From Nipponacmea schrenckii (Eukaryota > Mollusca > Gastropoda > Lottiidae), in the NCBI GenBank assembly GCA_030562195.1, contig CM060200.1, positions 41,699,084 to 41,763,083 on the forward strand: 64,000 nucleotides of DNA, read 5' to 3'. The position numbers were made by a program, and so were the translations under genes. Below, piece after piece: positions 47,001-59,000 of the stretch. The notes under the pieces were generated by a model. The model had not been told where the DNA came from, did no database searches, and worked only from the letters and a program-made list of their open reading frames with translations. How positions within the stretch are numbered: the stretch's first letter is position 1; the number at the start of each line of letters is the position of its first letter.

Positions 47001-50000
47001 GATTCTGTGCTGTTGGCTGTTCGGATGTTTCGGCTGTAGGAGCATTCTCTCCGGTGAATGTATCCCAGTTTTCCAAGGTCAAAATTGGAAAGAGGGTTAC
47101 TATTGCTCAGTTGCTTTTCCGAAAGAGTATCTTCTGCCCCAGTATCTACAACATGATGATTATGTTCTGTTGGCTGTTCGGATGTTTCGGCTGTAGGAGC
47201 ATTCTCGTCGGTGAATGTATCCCAAGCTTTTCCAAGGTAAAATTGGAAAGAGGGTTACTATTGCTCAGTTGCTTTTCCGAAAGAGTATCTTCTGCCCCAG
47301 TATCTACAACATGATGATTCTGTGCTGTTGGCTGTTCGGATGTTTCGGCTGTAGGACCATTCTCGCCAGTGAATGTATCCCAAGCTTTTCCAAGGTCAAA
47401 ATTGGAAAGAGGGTTACTATTGCTCAGTTGCTTTTCCGAAAGAGTATCTTCTGCCCCAGTATCTACAACATGATGATTCTGTGCTGTTGGTTGTTCGGAT
47501 ATTTCTGCTGTAGGAGCATTCTCACCGGTGAATGTATCCCAAGCTTTTCCAAGGTCAAAATTGGAAAGAGGGTTACTATTGCTCAGTTGCTTTTCCGAAA
47601 GAGTATCTTCTGCCCCAGTATCTACAACATGATGATTCTGTGTTGTTGGCTGTTCGAATGTTTCGGCTGTAGGAGCATTCTCGTCGGTGAATGTATCCCA
47701 AGCTTTTCCAAGGTCAAAATTGGAAAGAGGGTTACTATTGCTCAGTTGCTTTTCCGAAAGAGTATCTTCTGCCCCAGTATCTACAACATGATGATTCTGT
47801 GCTGTTGGCTGTTCGGATGTTTCGGGTGTAGGAGCATTCTCGCCGGTGAATGTATCCCAAGATTTTCCAAGGTCAAAATTGGATAGAGGGCTACTATTGC
47901 TCAATTTCTTTTCCGAAAGAGTATCTTCTGCCCCAGTATCTACAACATGATGATTCTGTGCTGTTGGCTGTTCGGATGTTTCGGGTGTAGGAGCATTCTC
48001 GCCGGTGAATGTATCCCAAGATTTTCCAAGGTCAAAATTGGAAAGAGGGCTACTATTGCTCAATTTCTTTTCCGAAAGAGTATCTTCTGCCCCAGTATCT
48101 ACAACCTGATGATTCTGTGCTGTTGGCTGATCAGATGGTTCGGGCGTAGGAGCATTCTCGCCGGTGAATGTATCCCAAGATTTTCCAAGGTCAAATTGGA
48201 TAGAGGGTTACTATTGCTCAGTTGCTTTTCCGAAAGAGTATCTTCTGCCCCAGTATCTACAACATGATGATTCTGTGCTGTTGGCTGATCGGTTGTTTCG
48301 GATGTAGGAGCATTCTCGCCAGTGAATGTATCCCAAGATTTTCCAAGGTCAAATTGGATAGAGGGCTACTATTGCTCAATTTCTTTTCCGAAAGAGTATC
48401 TTCTGCCCCAGTATCTACAACATGATGATTCCTGTGCTGTTGGCTGTTCGGATGTTTCGGGCTGTAGGAGCATTCTCGCCGGTGAATGTATCCCAAGATT
48501 TTCCAAGGTCACAATTGGATAGAGGGCTACTATAGCTCAGTTGCTTTTCCGAAAGAGTATCTTCTGTCCCAGTATCTACAACATGATGATTCTGTGCTGT
48601 TGGCTGTTCGGATGTTTCGGCTGTAGGAGCATTCTCGCCGGTGAATGTATCCCAAGATTTTCCAAGGTCACAATTGGATAGAGGGCCACTATTGCTCAAT
48701 TTCTTTTCCGAAAGAGTATCTTCTGTCCCAGTATCTACAACATGATGATTCTGTGCTGTTGGCTGTTCGGATGTTTCGGCTGTAGGAGCATTCTCGCCGG
48801 TGAATGTATCCCAAGATTTTCCAAGGTCACGATTGGATAGAGGGCTACTATTGCTCAGTTGCTTTTCCGAAAGAGTATCTTCTGCCCAGTATCTACAACA
48901 TGATGATTCTGTGCTGTTGGTGTTCGGATGTTTCGGCTGTAGGAGCATTCTCGCCAGTGAATGTATCCCAAGATTTTCCAAGGTCACAATTGGATAGAGG
49001 GCCACTATTGTCCAATTGCTTTTCCGAAAGAGTATCTTCTGCCCCAGTATTTACAACATGATGAGCCTGTGCTGTTGGTTGTTCGGAGGTATTGGGTGTT
49101 TGAGGTTTCTCAACAGTCAATATATCCCAACAAGTTTCTTCTGAGTTAATGCTGGAAATTGATCTAGTATTGGTCAATTTTTTTAAAGTTTCTACAACAT
49201 GCTGGTTCAATGCTGCATCTGGTCCTGGGTAATGTTTACTGCCAGTGCCATCCGCTATATCGGTATTTATTCCTCCAATATCAGCGGGCATATACGTCTC
49301 ATCCTTGGTTTCATCTGAAGTTCGGCTACAACATATCTTTATGAAAGAAAACTCCGGATTAGATAATATGGCACCCATCTTCTTTGCAATTTCAGCGGTT
49401 ACTAAGACTCTTTTATCCGATGCGCAGATTCACTCTTTGCCTATTATGACGTCGCGTTTTTGTCGATAACGTCAAATTAAACCGGTGGGTTCAGTTTGTC
49501 GCATTGTCCAAATTATCGTATCGTGCCCAACTACAAAAAGACGACTAGTAAAACAAAACTAAAGGTTTCTGATAAAATCCAGATTGACCATTTTGTATCA
49601 GGTTTAGGCTACCAATCGTTTTTGTGCAGTTGATCACGATGAGGCATGTTGGACAATGCGGCAAAACGAACCCATAGAAAATAAACCATTTATACCAAAG
49701 AAAAATAATTTTCCATTTTTTTCTTGAGAAGATTACTATCTTGTATTTGATACAGGTTTGGTTCTATGTTTTATTCCATTCCATAGAATATTAGTGATAT
49801 CTTGCCTCTAATCTTATTTCTTTAAACGAAGTTTTTTGACTGAAAATTGTTTTTAGGTTCTTAGGCCTATTTGTATTAAAACATCTTTAGATTTAAAATC
49901 AAAATAATTCTAAAGAACTAGGAACAAAATCAAATCTATGGATTTTAAAAAATTACATTTCTAAAAGAGCACGCCGTGTTTACTGGGTTTATTGTCCATT

Positions 50001-53000
50001 AGGTGCAGACGAATATAATTTAAAACCCTATTCATCTTATTCCATTTCCTTTGTTCGTTGTGTCCATTAACAACGTTTCGATATATTACAGGAATGGAGA
50101 AAAGCCCGATATTTACAGTTTAAATTTTACAAGATGCCTCTCGTCTTCAACATAGCTGGTAATACTTATGTAAGTATCGGTATATTCATCAACTTAACTT
50201 TCCTTGCCTGGCAAAATTAAGGACGTAGAAACCGAAAACTTCCCCTTCCCTAAAAATTTATTGATAGAGTATACCCAGTTTTCCCCCAGAATTAAAATTT
50301 GATTTAAATTTTATAAAGAAAATGTTTATATGCTAGGTACGATAATATCCTACTGAATTACGACGAATGATGAATTCTAAAATCATGAAAAGGGTTTAAT
50401 TCGATCAGACCTGATATAGCCCACACCTAAAATCGATATGATATTCAATTAACCCGATGTTTGAAATATATTTACAATAGGGTGTATTAAGGCCTATATG
50501 ATTGTATTTATGAATAAAAAAACTTATAAAAGAAAAAAAATGTTATGATCGAACCACAAAACGAAACACGAAATCCAAAATAACAGCTTTACAGTACATA
50601 GATAACAGCAACTAAAATAGTCATATAGGAGAAAGAAACAACTATATTTTACAAGGATAACAACTTAGGTTCACAAGTCCGCCGTGACAGGGATCCTTTC
50701 TACCAGCTGGTCCTTGGCCAAACCTCTTGGTATTGATTATGAGTTAAGATGACTTATTCAAGGTCATCGAACTTTCACACACCGATCTAGATTAGAACCC
50801 ACGCCCGACATTTTCAACGTATCTAAGCAAATGACGTCATGACGTTAAGAACCAACGCTCTAACCGCTGTGTTATAGAACCAACGCTCTAACCGCTGTGT
50901 TATAGAACCAACGCTCTAACCGCTGTGCTATAGGACTCCAAGTATATCACTATATTAATTATAAAGGAGGAAGTATTTCTTAATGATATCTCTTATTTTT
51001 AATATCAAAGCTTAAATTCCATATTTTGGCATATAATTCTGTAATATCTCCCAACGCCCCGAGATATTACAATACAATTCTGAAATCAGATGATTCGGAT
51101 TTTTAAAAATCTGATCTTCCAAGGTTACCGCCGCAGCTCAGTGAGTTAGACGCTTGCTTTCTAACCTGGGGACCAGGGTTTCATCTCCACAAAGGTTAAG
51201 AGAAGAACTTTTGGATTTTTCAGCCTCGTTTCCCCTTGTCAGTGATGCAGGTCTGAGAGAATGACATGGAAAGACCGTCTTGTCGTTTTGATAGAACCGA
51301 GTTATCGTGTTCTCCAGGCTGTGTACTGAAAGGTCCTTCGTTGCACACTGCACGGCGCTGCCCGTCTTCAAAAAATTGAAGGACGTGAAACTCCATTCAT
51401 TCCATTTTGCAGGACCTTCTCATTATCAGCAACATAGAAGTTTATGCTGTTCTCATTGTCGCCTTGATACAGTAGGACGTAAAACTCCATTTTATTTCAG
51501 CAACATTATGCTATAAAGGAACTATAGGTTAAGCTCACTACCCATTGCATAATTACAGTAGGACGTAAAACTCCATTTTATTTCAGCAACATTATGCTAT
51601 AAAGGAACTATAGGTTAAGCTCACTACCCATTGCATAATTACAGTTAGGACGTAAAACTCCATTTTATTTCAGCAACATTATGCTATAAAGGAACTATAG
51701 GTTAAGCTCACTACCCATTGCATAATTACAGTAGGACGTAAAACTCCATTTTATTTCAGCAACATTATGCTATAAAGGAACTATAGGTTAAGCTCACTAC
51801 CCATTGCATAATTACAGTAGGACGTAAAACTCCATTTTATTTCAGCAACATTATGCTATAAAGGAACTAGAAGTTATGGCTAACTGTATCTGTAATGGCC
51901 AGCAGCTTGGATGTGAACTGAATAACGCCACAATGGAATATAGCTGTATCTGTGGAGGAAATACTAAAGGCCAGTTCTGTGAATCATGCCAACCGTTATT
52001 CAATCAACAACCGTTTCGATATGGATTACCTTGCGAAAGTAAGTTCTAATCTATTTTAGAAACATACAAACTATTAGGGGCGTACCTAAATACTGCCTGA
52101 GAGAGGGAGGTAGGGTAGGTGAGTTAATGTTGTAACTTTGTACTAATGACAGACACAGGATGTAGGGTGGGGTGGGGATTCAAAGAGTTGGCATAGGAAA
52201 GAGTTTGTCTGCTAACAAAAGATGTCAAGTTATTCGACATAGGCTACTTCGTAGTACCTTGACCTTGACACTGTAAAGATGATCTATCCATGTCTAAGAA
52301 AAGGGGTGGGGTGCTGTGGGGTGGGGTTAAATTAGAGAATGCAGATTTCATATTCATGTCTGTCCCACTTTCAATATTTAAACATAAAATCATCATTATG
52401 AATAATTTAGATGATCATGGATTGTTTGTCTATTGTGGTCTGATATTAGATCTAAGAGAGATTATCTCCCCATTAGTGTGTCAGGGGAGATAAATAGCCC
52501 AACAAAAACAAGATCGGCTGCCCTGTTAAAAAAACATTAAAGAACTAATATTCATCTTATAACTTATTGTCAGTAACAATCAGGCGTTTGTTTTGTAGAG
52601 ATTTTACTTATTACTTATAATTAGTTTAATTTTAATTTGATTAGTGACTTCACCAAACTCTTAGTTTTAGAAGAATTACAGGAACCACGGACGTCTGATT
52701 GGAAGTTGTAATAATGCAAAATTGATCCTATCATCAGTGTATCCGATATACATAGAAAAAACTTTAAAACCTCTCTACAATTTCTTTAATTTTTTTATAT
52801 GACTTAAGTCACATAGTTGCGCTCCTGAGACCCTTTGGGGGGAATCCAAACCAAAATTTTTTTGGAAAAGGGGGGGGGGGGGGATGGAGGAATGTGTCCC
52901 CCTTTAGTTTCTGACTGGGGGAACATAATATATCATCCCCCCAGAAAATAGCCAGTAAAATGTAAATTCCCCTTTTGCCCTGTAGGCTACCCCGGAAAGG

Positions 53001-56000
53001 TATGTCCCCCTTTTAGGCAAAATGGATTGCTATCATTGATCATGCAAAATTCTCTTCAATTCAACCATATTCTAATGTCACGCATTTTGCATTATTTTTC
53101 AGCCTGTAATTGTAACCAGCATGCATCAGAATGTTACTATGACCAAACTGCAGCAGACGGCAAACTTAGTATAGACGGCAATGGAATACAAAATGGTGGA
53201 GGCATTTGTGTCAACTGTCTACATCATACTACTGGTAGGTATTTTGGTGAGATTGGTAAGCCTTTGGGGATGGGATGATGTGTGCCCATGGGCAATTAGT
53301 TCGCGTTCAATACCATTCTACTGGTACAGATTGGGTTGGCCTTAAAGGGTTTGGGGTTTGGGTTTACCCATAGGCCATGGTATCTTTTTTTGTAAAAACC
53401 ATACTATTGGGTTTAAGGGGGTTTACCGGGGGGGGTTAAAACTGGTGGGGGTAGGCCCCGTTTGTTTAACATGGGATTTTCGGTAAAGGGGGGCCCCTTT
53501 TAATAATGTGTTTAATTTTATCAAATGATAAATTTCAGGTATAAACTGTCAGAAATGTACGACAAATCATTATCGACCAATAGATAAACAGCAGACGGAC
53601 GAAGATGCGTGTGTTCCTTGTGAATGTTCTATGTCAGGTTCAACTGTCAACCCTGTATCATCTATCGTGGCTGACTGTATCATGAATAACGACAATCCTC
53701 TAGAAGCTGGTCAGGTAGGAATAAAAACACTTGCTTTGATATTTAATTTTTGTCAGGTTTTTTGAGATGTACATTTTGTACAAAGATATGTTAGTTCAAT
53801 GATTAAAATCAATGGTGCGTCTATTGAAAAATAGATCTCGAAAATGGTCATCAAGGGCATTGCAGGAATCATTAGCTGGAGGGATGACAGAATTATCTTA
53901 GGGGGTTGGAGAGATGGGGGGGGGGGGGGGTTGAGGGAGTCACAAAACCAAGCATACAGGTCATGTAAATGAATTGAGATTTGCTTTGAGAATGAGGGAG
54001 ATTGAGTCTTTGTGAAAAAGTACATGATTCATTTCACCGTGTCAGTTATTTTGTCATGTGATAAACAATCGTTTAATTCCCCATAACCATAACAAGATCC
54101 ATTTTGATTCCTTATTTATCTTTTAACTTTTTAACTCAATTAGCATTTTATTATATACATGTATTTATGTTTTTATGAATTGTATTGTAGCGCTCACCTG
54201 AGTATATTCTGTGGAAGAAAGAGATATATAAATATCTTAATAATAATAATAATTGTCTACTTGGTCACCCAAGTCAGCTTACTAGAACCACAAATTGAAC
54301 AATTCTGTCCTCTCTTTATATAATGTGTTTTAAATGTTTTGTAAATTGCCAGTTTGCCTAGAAATTAAATGTGAGAATATTTCTAGGCACCTGGAGATTG
54401 TTTCTGTAAGAAAAATGTAGAAGGAACAAAATGTGGTCAGTGTAAGACGGAATATTTTAATCTAAGAGCAGATAACCCTGATGGTTGTCAACGTAAGTAT
54501 TACTTATAACAAGGTTTTAATTTTTTTTTATATTATTGTTGGGTTGGGAAAGTTTCTAAAGACCCGGGGGCCATATTGTTGAAAATTGACTTTATTCTCA
54601 AAAACTTAACTTAAAGATGATTTTAGTGTTCCGGTCATCTGGAACCTTATTCCTGAAAACTTAACATTAGATGATTTTAGTGTTCAGTCATCTGAGACCT
54701 TATTCTTGATAACTTAACTTAAGATGATTTTAGTGTTCCAGTCATCTGGGACCTTATTCTTGATAACTTAACTTAAGATGATTTTAGTGTCAAGTCATCT
54801 GGGACCTTATTCTTGATAACTTAACTTAAGATGATTTTAGTGTTCCAGTCATCTGGGACCTTATTCTTGATAACTTAACTTAAGATGATTTTAGTGTCAA
54901 GTCATCTGGGACCTTATTCTTGAAAACTTAACTTAAGATGATTTTAGTGTTCCAGTCATCTGGGACCTTATTCTTGGAAACTTAACTTAAGATGATATTA
55001 ATGTTCTAGTCATCTGGGACCTTATTCTTGAAAACTTAGGTAACTTAAAATGATTTTAGTGTTCCAGTCATCTGGGACCTTATTCTTGAAAACTTAACTT
55101 AAGATGATTTTAGTGTTCCAGTCATCTGGGACCTTATTCTTGAAAACTTAACTTAAGATGATTTTAGTGTTCCAGTCATCTGGGACCTTATTCTTGGAAA
55201 CTTAACTTAAGATGATTTTAGTGTTCCAGTCATCTGGGAACTTATTCTTGGAAACTTAACTTAAGATGATATTAATGTTCTAGTCATCTGGGGCCGTATT
55301 CTTATAATATTTCTTTTATTACCGTATCCAAATACTTTACTGTATATCTTAAAACATAGATTTTATTTTACTGAGAATAAGGGCCCTGGTTTATATTCAA
55401 TATTTATTATCCAACATGATCTGTATTATCTATATTTTAACAGCGTGTCAGTGTGATGTCCAAGGTACAATAGATGGTAGTAAAATATGTGAAGCCGATT
55501 CTACAGGCCAGTGTAACTGTAAACCGAATGTACAGAATCGACAGTGTGATGAATGTAAAGATGGTTTTTATAACCTTAACTCTAATAATGCTGAAGGTGG
55601 GACAATTTAAATTTTTATTATTACCTCCCTTCCCTTTAAATCCTAACTTTTACCTCCCTTCTCTCTATAAATCCTTACTATTACCTCCCTTCTCTATAAA
55701 TCCTTACTATTACCTCCCTTCTCCCTATAAATCCTTACTATTACCTCCCTTCTCTCTATAAATCTTTATTATTACCTCCCTTCTCTCTATAAATCTTTAT
55801 TATTACCTCCCTTCTCTCTATAAATCCTTACTATTACCTCCCTTCTCCCTATAAATCCTTACTATTACCTCCCTTCTCTCTATAAATCTTTACTATTACC
55901 TCCCTTCTCCCTATAAATCCTTACTATTACCTCCCTTCTCCCTATAAATCCTTACTATTACCTCCCTTCTCCCTATAAATCCTTACTATTACCTCCCTTC

Positions 56001-59000
56001 TCTCTATAAATCCTTACTATTACCTCCCTTCTCCCTATAAATCCTTACTATTACCTCCCTTCTCCCTATAAATCCTTACTATTACCTCCCTTCTCTCTAT
56101 AAATCCTTACTATTACCTCCCTTCTCTATAAATCCTTACTATTACCTCCCTTCTCTCTATAAATCCTTACTATTACCTCCCTTCTCTCTATAAATCCTTA
56201 CTATTACCTCCCTTCTCTCTATAAATCCTTACTATTACCTCCCTTCTCCCTATAAATCCTTACTATTACCTCCCTTCTCTCTATAAATCCTTACTATTAC
56301 CTCCCTTCTCCCTATAAATCCTTACTATTACCTCCCTTCTCTCTATAAATCTTTATTTTTACCTCCCTTCTCTCTTAAAATCTTTATTATTACAATTCTT
56401 CTGTGTTAGTATTAAGATAATTTGGATCTGTTTCTAGGATGTACAGCATGTGGATGTGATCCCGGAGGATCCCAGACATTAACTTGTGATAAAATATTTG
56501 GTAAATGTATCTGCCGACCCAACATAGATGCCAATAAATGTGACAGGTGGGATTAGTTATTTTATTAAATTATATCACAAATTCCCATTACACAGGGAAA
56601 CAAGCAAAATAGGGATTGTAGGTTGTAACATTGCGGTTAAACAATGCTACGAAAGCACAGGCACAGGCATGTAGGCATTACCTCCAGTGATAAGAGTATT
56701 GTATGTGCAGTTGTGCAAAAAAATATGGAATGAAAAGATCAAGTCATCATCTATAATCTTTGTAAACAAAATACTACTGGTTCCAGACATCTTCTTCTAT
56801 AACATCATCATCAGTTTATATAGTATACTACTGCTGAGTTTTATTGTACACAATGTTTCAACAATTTACATTGTTATCATCAGTTTATATAGTATACTAC
56901 TGCTGAGTTTTATAATACACAATGTTTCAACAATTTACATTGTCATCATCAGTTTATATAGTATACTACTCCTGAGTTTTATTGTACACAATGTTTCAAC
57001 AATTTACATTGTCATCATCAGTTTATATAGTATACTACTCCTGAGTTTTATTGTACACAATGTTTCTACAATTTACATTATCATCATCAGTTTATATGGT
57101 ATACTACTCCTGGGTTTTATTGTACACAATGTTTCTACAATTTACATTGTCATCATCAGTTTATATGATATACTACTCCTGAGTTTTATTGTACACAATG
57201 TTTCTACAATTTACATTGTCATCATCAGTTTATATGATATACTACTCCTGGGTTTTATTGTACACAATGTTTCTACAATTTACATTGTCATCATCAGTTT
57301 ATATGATATACTACTCCTGAGTTTTATTGTATACAATGTTTCTACAAATTACATTGTCATCATCAGTTTATATAGTATACTACTCCTGAGTTTTATTGTA
57401 CACAATGTTTCAACAATTTACATTGTCATCATCAGTTTATATGATATACTACTCCTGGGTTTTAGTGTATGCAATGTTTCAACAATTTACATTGTCATCA
57501 TCAGTTTATATGGTATACTACTCCTGAGTTTTATTGTACACAATGTTTCAACAAATTTACATTGTCATCATCAGTTTATATGATATACTACTCCTGGGTT
57601 TTATAAATCACAATGGTTCTACAATTTACATCATTTTTTATTTTCAGTCCCAGTGATTTACATTACTATCCTGACGTTCATTTCATATCGGCCGAGTTCG
57701 AGTACGGAACAGGAGCAGCTTCTTTAAGTCGTGGACCCCAATATGGTGGATTTAAAGGAGATGGATATGCTGATTTAAAATCTGGGGTAAGGAGCGTTAT
57801 CATTTTATATTTCAATAAATCTTCGTTTCATTTCATAAGCTCAATAAAATCATTTCATTAGTCCAATAAGATACAGAACAGTAGGATATAAAACTCTATT
57901 TCATTTCATTGGTCCAATAAGATACAGAACAGAAGGATATAAACTCTACATTTCATTTCATTAGTCCAATAAGATACAGAACAGTAGGATACAAAACTCT
58001 ATTTCATTTCATTAGTCCAATAAGATACAGAACAGTAGGATACAAAACTACATTTCATTTCATTAGTCCAATAAGATACAGAACAGTAGGATATAAAACT
58101 CTATATTTCATTAGTCCAATAAGATACAGAACAGTAGGATATAAAACTCTATTTCATTTCATTAGTCCAATAAGATACAGAACAGTAGGATATAAAACTA
58201 CATTTCATTTCATTAGTCCAATAAGATACAGAACAGTAGGATAGAAAACTCATTTCATTTCATTAGTCCAATAAGATACAGAACAGTAGGATATAAAATT
58301 CTATTAAATTTCATTAGTCCAATAAGATACAGAACAGTAGGATATAAAACTACATTTCATTTCATTAGTCCAATAAGATACAGAACAGTAGGATATAAAA
58401 CTCTATTTCATTTCATTAGTCCAATAAGATACAGAACAGTAGGATATAAAACTCTATATTTCATTTCATTAGTCCAATAAGATACAGAACAGTAGGATAT
58501 AAAACTCTATTTCATTTCATTAGTCCAATAAGATACAGAACAGTAGGATATAAAAGTACATTTCATTTCATTAGTCCAATAAGATACAGAGCAGTAGGAT
58601 ATAAAACTACATTTCATTTCATTAGTCCAATAAGATACAGAACAGTAGGATATTAAACTTTTATTTCATTTCATTAGTCCAATAAGATACAGAACAGAGG
58701 GATATAAAATTTCATTTCATTTCATTAGTCCAATAAAATACAGAACAGTAGGATATAAAACTCCATTTCATTTCATTAGTCCAAAAAGATACAGAACAGT
58801 AGGATATAAAACTCTATTTCATTTCATTAGTCCAATAAGATACAGAACAGTGGGATATAAAACTCTATTTCATTTCATTAGTCTAATAAGATACAGAACA
58901 GTAGGATATAAAACTCTATTTTGTTTCATTAGTCCAATAAGATACAGAACAGAAGGATATAAAACTTTTATTTCATTTCATTAGTCCAATAAGATACAGA

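Noticed and set aside
45526..48525. Plus-strand Cys-rich frames through the 159-bp array
   Set aside because: Opposite-strand shadow of the minus frame; no unique start or end and no support from the diverged edge units.
50831..50840. Palindrome ATGACGTCAT, a full CRE, near a CRTC gene
   Set aside because: It lies in a SINE-2 copy inside a laminin intron, 15 kb from CRTC; proximity to a CREB coactivator gene is probably coincidence.
51121..51190. tRNA gene
   Set aside because: A and B boxes are present, but the cloverleaf does not close and a SINE body and tail follow.
56687..57583. 298-codon hydrophobic frame that looks like a membrane protein
   Set aside because: Created by the 69-bp period (multiple of 3) of an intronic satellite; it sits inside laminin intron 10 with no conserved segment.
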